DNA of 32,546 nucleotides from a virus: IMG/VR virus record IMGVR_UViG_3300036859_000227, positions 1-32,546 of that record; one strand, 5' to 3'. The notes beneath the pieces are model-generated. The model saw only the letters and a list, made by a program, of their open reading frames with translations. It was not told the DNA's origin and did no database searches. Both the position numbers and the translations under genes were made by a program. Below, piece after piece: positions 22,667-29,227 of this stretch (the stretch's first letter is position 1; each line of letters starts with the position of its first letter).

Positions 22667-23096
22667 CCGCTTCGTCTTCGTCGCCTGCCACCGCGGTGCG
22701 CGGGTCAAGCTGCTTCGGCTGCAGCGCGAAGTGCAGCCGGAGGCGTTCGAACTGATCGAAGCGTTCGGCAGTCCGACGCCGCACAAGTCCTACGGTCTCG
22801 TCCAGCGCGTCGGCACATCGACGCACTACCGTTTCGGCGGCACGAAGCGCGAGCCGTACGCGCTCGAGCTGCGAGCGGTGCAGCGGCTGACCTGGCCAGC
22901 TGACGCCGAGGTCGACCTGCGCACGGCGCGCGAGCGACGCGACGCGCGGCGCGGCATCAAGAATTACACCGTCGCCGAGGAAAACGCCATTCTCGCCGAA
23001 TGGCAGGCGCGCCAGCGGGCGAAGCGCCCGGTCCGGGAGACGGTCAAAGCGGGCAGCGATGCGCACCTTGCGCGCGCGCTGCGCACGGGGTCGTGA
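22659..23096 (+). CDS. Hypothetical early phage protein
   Basis: 145 residues from ATG 22659, 8-base overlap with the previous gene. Beta-rich first half (RFVFVACHRGARVKLLRL ... STHYRFGGTKREPYALELRAVQRL), then a basic helical tail (LRTARERRDARRGIKNYTVAEENAILAEWQARQRAKRP). No family recognised. Confidence 0.6.
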   Translation: MPDRFVFVACHRGARVKLLRLQREVQPEAFELIEAFGSPTPHKSYGLVQRVGTSTHYRFGGTKREPYALELRAVQRLTWPADAEVDLRTARERRDARRGIKNYTVAEENAILAEWQARQRAKRPVRETVKAGSDAHLARALRTGS

Positions 23097-23344
23097 TGGC
23101 TGCCATCCGCCTACCCGATCGGTCGATCGTGAACTGGGATACCGGTGCGCACACGTCGCTCGACCTCGACAAGCGCCTGCGCTGCGACTTCAGCGAAGAC
23201 GGCAACGGCCAGTCCCGCTGCTGGATATGGGAACGCCACCGCGACGACCCGCGCAAGCTCTTCTGCCGCTACTACGGTGTGCTGCCGAAGCACAGCGCGC
23301 CGGCGGTGGTCGACGACTTCGGCGACCTGGTGCTGCTGTCATGA
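23096..23344 (+). CDS. Hypothetical small phage protein
   Basis: 82 residues from ATG 23096, sharing one base with the upstream stop. Contains RLRCDFSEDGNGQSRCWIWERHRDDPRKLFCRYYG, which has several Cys, Trp and acidic residues. No family recognised. Confidence 0.57.
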   Translation: MAAIRLPDRSIVNWDTGAHTSLDLDKRLRCDFSEDGNGQSRCWIWERHRDDPRKLFCRYYGVLPKHSAPAVVDDFGDLVLLS

Positions 23345-23940
23345 CCGACGACCTGCACCTCAACCGCGACCAGCTCGCTGCCCTGACCGGCACCGTGCAG
23401 CCGAAGCGCATGGTCGCGTGGCTCGAGGCGCGGCATTGGGTATTCGAGCCGCCGGCGCGCCGCGGCGACATCCCCAAGGTGGCCATCGCGTACCATGCGG
23501 CGCGCATGACCGGCCAGCCTGATGAGCCGATCTCGCCCGATCTCGCTGGCCCGGATTTCAGCCCCGTGCATTGGCTGGATCAGAACTGGGCCGGCCTGGT
23601 GCTATCGCCTCGTGATCTCCCGGGGATCGACTTCGATACGCCTGACGCTGCACCGGTGGCCGCAGGCGTGTACTTCTTGTTCAGCGACAACGAACTGCTC
23701 TACGTTGGCCTGAGCAACAACGCTCGGCAACGTCTCCTCGAACACTGGCGTCAAGGTGAGATCCCGTTCGACAACTTCAGCTTCATCGAGTGCCGGCACG
23801 GCGTCTATCCGCATGTCGAGCTCGCGTACATCGATGCGCTCGAGCCGCCGTACAACACCCTATACGGTGTCGCAACATGGGATGGGCACGCACGAATGGT
23901 GCAGCGCATCCGCGATGTATGGGGAGCGGCGCGTTTATGA
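23341..23940 (+). CDS. GIY-YIG nuclease-like protein fused to a DUF4224-like domain
   Basis: 199 residues, ATGA-coupled at 23341. Residues about 6-55 (LNRDQLAALTGTVQPKRMVAWLEARHWVFEPP) resemble DUF4224, a small domain common near phage integrases. The second half carries the GIY-YIG core: GVYFLFSDNELLYVGLSNNARQRLLEHW (from residue 109) with GVY and YVG, an Arg and a later Glu/Asn (VELAYIDALEPPYN), as in UvrC-type or homing nucleases. The next gene is a separate DUF4224-like protein. The unit could regulate or process recombination, but this is inference. Confidence 0.74.
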   Translation: MTDDLHLNRDQLAALTGTVQPKRMVAWLEARHWVFEPPARRGDIPKVAIAYHAARMTGQPDEPISPDLAGPDFSPVHWLDQNWAGLVLSPRDLPGIDFDTPDAAPVAAGVYFLFSDNELLYVGLSNNARQRLLEHWRQGEIPFDNFSFIECRHGVYPHVELAYIDALEPPYNTLYGVATWDGHARMVQRIRDVWGAARL

Positions 23941-24188
23941 CCGCCTGGTTCACCGACGCCGAGGTCACCCAGCTCGCGGGCAAGCTGGTGCAGGATGAGG
24001 CGCGCGCGCGCTACCTGCGCGGGCTGGGGCTGCGCGTCGATCGGCGGCCCGGCGGCGGCCTGACCGTCTGGCGCCCCGGCCAGGCGCCAGGCGAGTCGGT
24101 GCAGAATCCGCCCGCTGACGATGATGGCGTGGTGGTCGGCCTGCAGCAATGGGCGACGAAGCGAAGGGACAGGAGGGTGCACCGGTGA
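23937..24188 (+). CDS. DUF4224-like protein, possible excisionase-type helper
   Basis: 83 residues, ATGA-coupled at 23937. MTAWFTDAEVTQLAGKLVQDEARARYLRGLGLRVDRRPGGGLTVWRPG follows the DUF4224 pattern (LTG...QIRWLRERGY....RADG.PVV). In many phages these small proteins sit beside the integrase, so a role in recombination direction is possible but unproven. The C-terminus ends with basic residues. Confidence 0.66.
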   Translation: MTAWFTDAEVTQLAGKLVQDEARARYLRGLGLRVDRRPGGGLTVWRPGQAPGESVQNPPADDDGVVVGLQQWATKRRDRRVHR

Positions 24189-24565
24189 AGCACAAGGTCG
24201 CCGAGCTCGAGGGCGAATCGCTGGATCTAGCGGTCGCCAAGGCACAGGGCGCAGCGATCGAGCATGCGAACTTTGGACGTGGCTGGATGGTGGGCGTACC
24301 CGGTATCAATGGTGCGCGAGTCGTTGGGCTGCCGCCATCGTCGAGCATGGCTTATGCGCCGTCGGTGCTGTGGGCCCAGGGCGGGCCGATCATCGAGCGC
24401 GAGCAGATTCGGCTTGAGCCCTTCAGCATCGGCGGGCTGCTGGAGTGGCGTGCGCACTCACGCAAGCATCCGAGCGTCGGACCCATCGTCGGCCTGACGC
24501 CGCTGATCGCTGCGATGCGCGCGGTCGTGGTGGCCAAGCTGGGCGCCGAGGTCGAGCTGCCGTGA
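24185..24565 (+). CDS. DUF2591-like phage protein
   Basis: 126 residues from GTG 24185, overlapping the preceding stop as GTGA and with AGGAGG close upstream. The pattern KHKVAELEGESLDLAVAKAQG followed by YAPSVLWAQGGPIIEREQIRLEP is that of the DUF2591 family, a small group of phage and prophage proteins of unknown role (V.T..L.G..LD.AVA...G, YS.S.DW.QGGP.IE...I). Last gene before the integrase. Confidence 0.75.
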   Translation: MKHKVAELEGESLDLAVAKAQGAAIEHANFGRGWMVGVPGINGARVVGLPPSSSMAYAPSVLWAQGGPIIEREQIRLEPFSIGGLLEWRAHSRKHPSVGPIVGLTPLIAAMRAVVVAKLGAEVELP

Positions 24566-24578
24566 CGCTGAGCGTCTG

Positions 24579-25676
24579 ATGGGTCGCAGACGCAAAGACG
24601 GTGACCCGTTCGGCCTGGCCGGCACGCGTATCGTCTGCCGCCGTGGCAAGTTCTACTACCCGCACCGCGACGGCCGCTGGGAACCGCTCGGCGCCGATGT
24701 GGCGGTGGCCAAGCGCATCGCGGCGCGCATCCGCAACCCTGGCGAGGCCTTCGGCACGCTGGGCTATTGGTTCGGCGAGTTCCTGACCGACTGCCGCGCG
24801 CGCGTCAAAGCCGGCACCATGTCGTCGCGCACGCTTGCCGATTACGAGGGCTACGCGGCCGACGATGGCCCCCTGGTGGCCGCCTTTGGCAAGCGCTACC
24901 CCGAGCAGATCACGCCCGACATGGTGCAGGCATACCTTGAGTTCAATGCGAGCCTGAGCCCGCCGCGGCCCGTGCCAGCGAACCGCGAGCGCGCGTTTCT
25001 GTCGAGCTGCATCAGCTGGCTGCTGCGCACGGGCAAGGTGCCGGGACTGAAGGTGAATCCGTGCATGCGCTCGAGCGGCGTGCAACGCAATCCGGAGCGA
25101 AAGCGCGAGCGCTACGTCACCAACGAGGAATACCTCGCGGTCTACGAAGCCGGCAACCGCGCCGTGCGTCTGGCCATGGAGCTCGTCTACCGCACGCTGC
25201 AGCGCCCCGAGATCGACGTGCTTGCGTGGACGGCCGCCGATGTGCGCAAGAAGGATGGCGGCAAGGTGTTGCACGTGCGCCAGCACAAGACCGGCCGGGT
25301 GCTCGACATCGCGCTCGAGGGCGCGCTCGGCGAGCTCGTCGAGCAGGCCATCGGCACGGTGCCAACGCTGCGGCAGCCGATCCTGCACCGCCTAGATGGC
25401 AAGCCCTACACCTACGATGGGCTGTCGGCGATGCTTCGCCAGGCGCAGGATCGCGTGCGAAGTACGCATTCGAAGGTAAGCGGTCCGCTGGCGACGATGG
25501 CACCATTTGGGCTACGCGACCTGAAGGGCAAGGGTGCGACGGACATGTGGCTGGCTGGTGTCCCGATCGAACAGATCCAGCTGCTGTGCGGGCACGCGAG
25601 CAAGACGACGACGGAGACGTACATCAAGGCACGTTGGCGACCAACGGCAAAACCCAACAATCGGCGCATCGGCTGA
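24579..25676 (+). CDS. int: Tyrosine-recombinase integrase
   Basis: Inserts the phage at attB by strand exchange. 365 residues from ATG 24579, with an N-terminal arm-binding part (residues 1-60), a core-binding domain (about 60-170) and the catalytic domain. Catalytic residues seen: Arg209 (QRPEID), Lys237 (HKTGR), Arg313 (FGLRDLK), His339 (LCGHASK) and the nucleophile Tyr348 (TTETYIK). In the usual HxxR box the His is Phe310 here. The attP core lies 130 bases downstream, as expected. Transcribed in the same direction as the early operon. Confidence 0.94.
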   Translation: MGRRRKDGDPFGLAGTRIVCRRGKFYYPHRDGRWEPLGADVAVAKRIAARIRNPGEAFGTLGYWFGEFLTDCRARVKAGTMSSRTLADYEGYAADDGPLVAAFGKRYPEQITPDMVQAYLEFNASLSPPRPVPANRERAFLSSCISWLLRTGKVPGLKVNPCMRSSGVQRNPERKRERYVTNEEYLAVYEAGNRAVRLAMELVYRTLQRPEIDVLAWTAADVRKKDGGKVLHVRQHKTGRVLDIALEGALGELVEQAIGTVPTLRQPILHRLDGKPYTYDGLSAMLRQAQDRVRSTHSKVSGPLATMAPFGLRDLKGKGATDMWLAGVPIEQIQLLCGHASKTTTETYIKARWRPTAKPNNRRIG

Positions 25677-25677
25677 A

Positions 25678-25749
25678 CGTCAATATCCAGTATCAGCCCG
25701 CCGCTCAGCGAAGGAAATCGGCGCGTGATACTCGCTCACATATTGGACG
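25678..25749. repeat. Probable integrase arm-type sites, left (P) arm
   Basis: A CGTCAATATCCAGT copy at 25678-25691 and, on the opposite strand, CGTCCAATAT at 25749-25740. The same motif is found twice on the other side of the core (25900-25935). Such repeats flanking a core are characteristic of integrase arm-binding sites; assignment is from pattern and position. Confidence 0.55.
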
Positions 25750-25805
25750 GTGCAGAGGCGATTGCCCAGCATCTACGCGGGCTGCAGGCCGATTTCAGGC
25801 GTCGT

Positions 25806-25850
25806 CTGTTAATCCGTAGGTCCCTGGTTCGAGCCCAGGTCGGGGAGCCA
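25806..25850 (+). other. attP core: 3' part of tRNA-Asn
   Basis: This stretch reads through the anticodon loop (CTGTTAA) into the T arm (CCCTGGTTCGAGCCCAGG) and the acceptor end GGGGAGCCA including CCA. It matches the 3' part of a tRNA-Asn(GTT) of beta-proteobacteria from memory. Upstream there is no matching 5' half, so it is an attachment core rather than a tRNA gene. Integration at the host tRNA-Asn would restore its 3' end. Confidence 0.85.
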
Positions 25851-25899
25851 AGAAAATCAACAGGTTGGGCTGCACATACCGAGTGCGCTGATCGATCGA

Positions 25900-25935
25900 A
25901 TTGGACGCGATATGGGCAGGCGTCCAATATCCAGT
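25900..25935. repeat. Probable integrase arm-type sites, right (P') arm
   Basis: ATTGGACG (25900-25907) and CGTCCAATATCCAGT (25921-25935) are inverted copies 13 bases apart, and the second matches the left-arm copy at 25678-25691 in 14 of 15 positions with one base missing. They lie just before the start of the next gene. Confidence 0.55.
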
Positions 25936-25937
25936 GC

Positions 25938-26333
25938 CTGCTGATACTGCTGGCCCTCGCCGCAGCGCCAGCGTTGGCTGGCGGCGGCCGCCTCGAGCAG
26001 TTGCACTTCATCCTGCGCCCCGACGCCTCGGGCTCGTGGTACATCCAGAACGACAAGGATCACGCCAGCATCGGCGTGCAGCACCTCGTCGAGCAGACCG
26101 ACCAGCACCTGCGCGTGCGGTTCGAACGGAAGTACAGCCACGCGGTCGTCATCCAGATCACCAGCGACGACGAGTTCGGCGCCAAGGTGAGCGGCCACGC
26201 CAGCCTGGGCACCGACGCGGCGGTGATCTTCATCGTCGCCGACGGCAAGCGGATCAACCCGCGCGACGTCCGCAAGCACTACGCGGCGAGCGGCGGCAAT
26301 CTGTGGTGCACGATCACCATGCTCGATCGATGA
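25938..26333 (+). CDS. Secreted protein beside attP, start codon unclear
   Basis: About 131 residues if the CTG at 25938 starts. The N-terminus is a good signal peptide (LLILLALAAAPALAG) followed by GGRLEQLHFILRPDASGSWYIQNDKDHASIGVQHLVEQ, RFERKYSHAVVIQITSDDEFGAKVSGHASLGTDAAVIFIVADGKRINPRDVR. No ATG, GTG or TTG lies at a suitable place in this frame; a GTG at 25725 would run through the attP core. An ATG at 25912 is in another frame and stops after ten residues, so a start lost by recombination or a frameshift is possible. The fold and function are unknown. In the prophage it would lie directly inside the end next to tRNA-Asn. Confidence 0.6.
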   Translation: MLILLALAAAPALAGGGRLEQLHFILRPDASGSWYIQNDKDHASIGVQHLVEQTDQHLRVRFERKYSHAVVIQITSDDEFGAKVSGHASLGTDAAVIFIVADGKRINPRDVRKHYAASGGNLWCTITMLDR

Positions 26334-26626
26334 GCTGGCGCGACCTGCTGCGGCGGTGGTTCCCGCCCGGCCTCGACCAGCAGGCGGCGAACGCGCAGAT
26401 CCTCGAGCTCGCGGCGCGCTTCCCGATCGGCAGCGAGGTGATGTACGCAGGCCAGCCGTGGCGCGTCATCGGCCACCGCGAGGTCGGCCTGTACGGGCCG
26501 TGGCTGTCGATCGGCGCCATCCCGATGTTGCTGCTGCGGCGCTCGGGCGAATGGGGTGAGCACACCGCCGGCCTGTCGTTTGACCAAGTTCGCGAACTGA
26601 TGCGTGAGCAGCCGTCAGGCTACTGA
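26330..26626 (+). CDS. Hypothetical phage protein beside attP
   Basis: 98 residues, ATGA-coupled at 26330. N-terminal amphipathic helix (SWRDLLRRWFPPGLDQQAANAQILELAARF), then beta strands (GSEVMYAGQPWRVIGHREVGLYGPWLSIGAIPMLLLRR) and a short helix. No family recognised. It ends 7 bases inside the convergent Rz-like gene. Confidence 0.58.
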   Translation: MSWRDLLRRWFPPGLDQQAANAQILELAARFPIGSEVMYAGQPWRVIGHREVGLYGPWLSIGAIPMLLLRRSGEWGEHTAGLSFDQVRELMREQPSGY

Positions 26627-27165
26627 TCTTTCGGCGCGGCTATCGCATCGCCCCAGCGTTCACACCGCTCGCCGGCGGACGCGGCGGCATCAGCAAAGAC
26701 TGCGCGCGCGACGCTTCTGACGTGGCATCGCTCGAGCAGCTCGGCGAGCACTCCGGTGGCCGCGACGGTTGCCTCGCGCTGTCGGGCATCGGCGGTATCC
26801 GCGCCGGCGTCGGCAGCGCGGGCGGCGTCGGCGACAACGGCCCCGAGCTGGGCGCGCAGCCCGACAACAGCAACACCAGCGCGGCCAGCATCGGCGCGCA
26901 GCTTCTCGGCTTGGGCTTGTCCATCACGGTCGATGCTCCTGGCAACGTCGGTCCACATGCGTTCTCGATCGCGCTCGCGCGCATCGGCGGCGCGCGCCTT
27001 GCGTTCCCAGTCGGCCGCCAGCGTGGCCGCAGCCGCGCGCTCGTGGGCCCAGGCGGCGCGCTCGCGATCGAGCCGGTGCTGCACGATGCTCGAGCCGACC
27101 TGATAGCCGGAGAAGCCCGCCAGCGCCGCAGCGGCGAGGCCGCTGATGGCCCACAATGGGATCAC
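26620..27165 (-). CDS. Rz-like inner-membrane spanin (DUF2514-like)
   Basis: Spans the periplasm to help disrupt the outer membrane. 181 residues from GTG 27165 (GTGA overlap). An N-terminal membrane helix (LWAISGLAAAALAGFSGYQVG) is followed by a long charged helical region (RLDRERAAWAHERAAAATLAADWERKARAADARERDRERM). The C-terminal part (LRAQLGAVVADAA ... VLAELLERCHVRSVARAVFADAAASAGERCERWGDA) follows the DUF2514 pattern. An Rz1-type lipoprotein is nested in another frame, confirming the role. Confidence 0.82.
   Translation of the reverse strand: MIPLWAISGLAAAALAGFSGYQVGSSIVQHRLDRERAAWAHERAAAATLAADWERKARAADARERDRERMWTDVARSIDRDGQAQAEKLRADAGRAGVAVVGLRAQLGAVVADAARAADAGADTADARQREATVAATGVLAELLERCHVRSVARAVFADAAASAGERCERWGDAIAAPKDQ
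26640..26924 (-). CDS. Rz1-like outer-membrane lipoprotein nested inside the Rz gene
   Basis: 94 residues from ATG 26924, entirely inside the Rz-like gene in a different frame. Signal peptide and lipobox: RSCAPMLAALVLLLSGC, with Cys23 as the lipid-attached residue. The mature part is Pro/Ser-rich (APSSGPLSPTPPALPTPARIPPMP), as expected for an Rz1 partner. The C-terminal half is less typical, so the active part may be the N-terminal 50 residues. Confidence 0.7.
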   Translation of the reverse strand: MDKPKPRSCAPMLAALVLLLSGCAPSSGPLSPTPPALPTPARIPPMPDSARQPSRPPECSPSCSSDATSEASRAQSLLMPPRPPASGVNAGAMR

Positions 27166-27656
27166 TTCGGGCAGCCAGCGACCGACGGTGCCACGGCGGC
27201 GACTTTCTGCGGCTTCGGCTTGCCGTTGCCATTCCCGGCCGCAGCAGCGGTGCGCACTGGCTTGTCGCTGGCCGGTGTGTCGCACAGCGTGTGCTGCGTG
27301 TCCGCTTTCGCCGCCTCATCCGAGGGCGAAAAACCGGAAGTGCCGGCCATCGGGTAGTGCGTCGGTTTGGGCACCGGTGTTGCGTGCAGCGCGCGCAGCT
27401 TGAACACCAGCTCGATGCATTCCATGTCCGGGCCCCACTTGGCGCCCCAGCCCCACCCTGAATTGCACACCGTCAGATCGCTGCCATAGCTGCCGCCCCA
27501 GCTCGGGAGCGCTACCGCCCAGGCATCGCTGCCGCCGTTGTAGTTGCCGACGACCTGGCCGGTCTGGTGCTGCTGCTGGCTGGGCGCCGGCGGCTTGCCG
27601 GTGGCGAACGCGGCGCCGCACAGCAGCGCGAGCGCGATGGTGAGAAGGTGCTTCAT
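27162..27656 (-). CDS. Secreted protein of the lysis cassette
   Basis: 164 residues from ATG 27656. Signal peptide KHLLTIALALLCGAAFATG, then Gln-rich (PAPSQQQHQTGQVVGNYNGGSDAWAVALP), and a Cys-containing part (TVCNSGWGWGAKWGPDMECIELVFKLRALHATPV). The end is low-complexity, Pro/Lys/Ala-rich. It lies between the endolysin and Rz genes and could be a periplasmic accessory, but no family is recognised. Confidence 0.65.
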   Translation of the reverse strand: MKHLLTIALALLCGAAFATGKPPAPSQQQHQTGQVVGNYNGGSDAWAVALPSWGGSYGSDLTVCNSGWGWGAKWGPDMECIELVFKLRALHATPVPKPTHYPMAGTSGFSPSDEAAKADTQHTLCDTPASDKPVRTAAAAGNGNGKPKPQKVAAVAPSVAGCPK

Positions 27657-27686
27657 GGTTTCCCCGTTGTGGTTGTCTTTGGCCGA

Positions 27687-28178
27687 TCAGGCCGAATGGA
27701 TCTGTTCGTCGAGCTCGAAGTGCGGGCCGTCGATGCGCGCCTTCTTGCCAAGCTGGCGACGGCGCGCGACGTAGGCCTCGACGTCGTCCTCGAGGTCGCC
27801 CTGAAGCTCGTTTAGGAGCTTGTCCCACACGCCGCCCCATCGCAGTTGCACGCCCTTTTCCGTTGCGGCATCGCGCATCGCGGCAGCGACGGTGTAGTAC
27901 AGCCCCCAATCGAAGCGGACCGCGCCTTTCAGCGTGGCAGCCAGATCGAGCGCATGAGCGAAGCCATCCGCCTGCGGCAGATGCTTGCTGTCCATCGTCC
28001 AGCTCGCGCCGGCCTTGATCAGGCCCGTCTGTTCTTCCTCGGTGCGCACGCCGTCGATCGCAACGAACGAAACGTCAGGCGTTTTTTCCTTCAGAAGTTC
28101 GTGCGCACGACGTGCCACACCGACGAGGTCGTCATGCACGCCAGAGAAATTGCGCTCGCTTCGCGGGTCAAGAGACAT
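27687..28178 (-). CDS. M15-family endolysin (L-alanyl-D-glutamate peptidase type)
   Basis: Zinc peptidase that cuts the peptide cross-links of the cell wall, 163 residues. Motifs: SLDPRSERNFSGVHDDLVGVARRAHELL, then FVAIDGVRTEEEQ, the zinc ligands in SKHLPQADGFAHALDLA (His and Asp), the WGG of QLRWGGVWD, and GPHFEL with the third ligand. ATG 28178 is chosen because GGAGA precedes it by 6 bases; an in-frame GTG at 28310, overlapping the upstream stop, would add 44 well-formed residues. No signal peptide is visible, so a holin is needed. Confidence 0.86.
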   Translation of the reverse strand: MSLDPRSERNFSGVHDDLVGVARRAHELLKEKTPDVSFVAIDGVRTEEEQTGLIKAGASWTMDSKHLPQADGFAHALDLAATLKGAVRFDWGLYYTVAAAMRDAATEKGVQLRWGGVWDKLLNELQGDLEDDVEAYVARRRQLGKKARIDGPHFELDEQIHSA

Positions 28179-28306
28179 CGTGTTCTCCATGTAAACCATC
28201 GGGTGCACGGTGCCGTGCATGCTGGCGGCGATCTCCGGCGCTCGTCCGCGGTCGAACGTGCACGTGCGGTAGCCACTGCCGAAGTGGATCGCCCATGCAT
28301 CAGGTG

Positions 28307-28819
28307 TCACGCAACCCTCTTCAGGCCGGTCTGCGTCGGCTCGGCGTCGGGCAATCGATAGACACCGAACGAGCCGCCCATCTCACGACGCAGGGCATAG
28401 CGTTGCATCGTGTCGCGATGCCGGTGCTTGATCTGCGCCTCCATCGACACACGCAGCGAGCCCTCGATGCCCTGGATAGCGAGGCCGGGCTCCGTGAGCT
28501 TGTCGAGCTCGGTGATGCAGGCGCCTGCCTTCGTGCCCATGCGTGTGCGGTAGACCGGACCGGGAAGATCGGTGAATGGAACCGCGTGCCGCGGCGCTGG
28601 ACCCTGGTTGCCTGTGACAGGCGCTGTGCCCGGCAGCCAATTCGTGCCCTTGCGCACGAAGAAGCCGGCCGTCTCGTATTCCTCGAGCGCGGCGACCACC
28701 AAGCGCACATTGACATCAAACGATCGCGCCAAGTCGATCGCGCTCCGTGGCTGGTCGGCCGCTCCCATCATCTTGGCGTGCAGCCGATCAGCTAGGCTGC
28801 CGGGCTCGAGTGTTTTCAC
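28307..28819 (-). CDS. Hypothetical protein with N-terminal winged-helix-like domain
   Basis: 170 residues from GTG 28819. The first 65 residues (GSLADRLHAKMMGAADQPRSAIDLARSFDVNVRLVVAALEEYETAGFFVRKGTNW) look like a winged helix, similar in outline to those encoded at 7335-8584. The C-terminal half has MEAQIKHRHRDTMQRYALRREMGGSFGVYRL. Located between the endolysin and a coiled-coil gene; it may control late genes, but this is inference. Confidence 0.58.
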   Translation of the reverse strand: MKTLEPGSLADRLHAKMMGAADQPRSAIDLARSFDVNVRLVVAALEEYETAGFFVRKGTNWLPGTAPVTGNQGPAPRHAVPFTDLPGPVYRTRMGTKAGACITELDKLTEPGLAIQGIEGSLRVSMEAQIKHRHRDTMQRYALRREMGGSFGVYRLPDAEPTQTGLKRVA

Positions 28820-28830
28820 CGCCTTGCTTT

Positions 28831-29223
28831 TCAGCCGGCGGCGCCGCTCAGCGAGGTGTCGGCTTCGTCGCGCTTCACGTTGGCTTCGTCGAACAGTGCC
28901 AGCGCCTCGACGCCGCTCGCCTTGATGGCCTCAAGCTGTTCGACGGTGGCCACCTGGCCGTTGGCGATCTGCTCCTGCAGCGCGGCGATCGCGGCCTGCT
29001 GGTCTTGAACCTTGGTGATCACCTGCGTCGTGAGCGCCATGTGGCGGTCGGCGTCGGCTTTCGCCTCGGCGGCCTTCTGCTTCAACAGTTCGTTCTGCGC
29101 TTGGATGTCTTCGACGATACCCATGATGTAGATGCTCCTGATGGCTTGCTTGTGCAAGAGGCTCAGCACCTCGCGCACGTCGTGCTCGATGCGCTGCAGC
29201 CGTTGCTCGGATGTGGTGGCCAC
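28831..29223 (-). CDS. Coiled-coil phage protein
   Basis: 130 residues from GTG 29223, with AGAAG upstream. Nearly all helical: HDVREVLSLLHKQAIRSIYIMGIVEDIQAQNELLKQKAAEAKADADRHMALTTQVITKVQDQQAAIAALQEQIANG. An internal ATG at 29121 begins the better-formed coiled coil. Many phages have such a small coiled-coil protein near the tail/lysis boundary; function unknown. Confidence 0.65.
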   Translation of the reverse strand: MATTSEQRLQRIEHDVREVLSLLHKQAIRSIYIMGIVEDIQAQNELLKQKAAEAKADADRHMALTTQVITKVQDQQAAIAALQEQIANGQVATVEQLEAIKASGVEALALFDEANVKRDEADTSLSGAAG

Positions 29224-29227
29224 GGGA

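Noticed and set aside
25806-25850. A functional tRNA-Asn gene
   Set aside because: Only the 3' part from the anticodon loop onward matches; the D arm and 5' acceptor strand are absent upstream.
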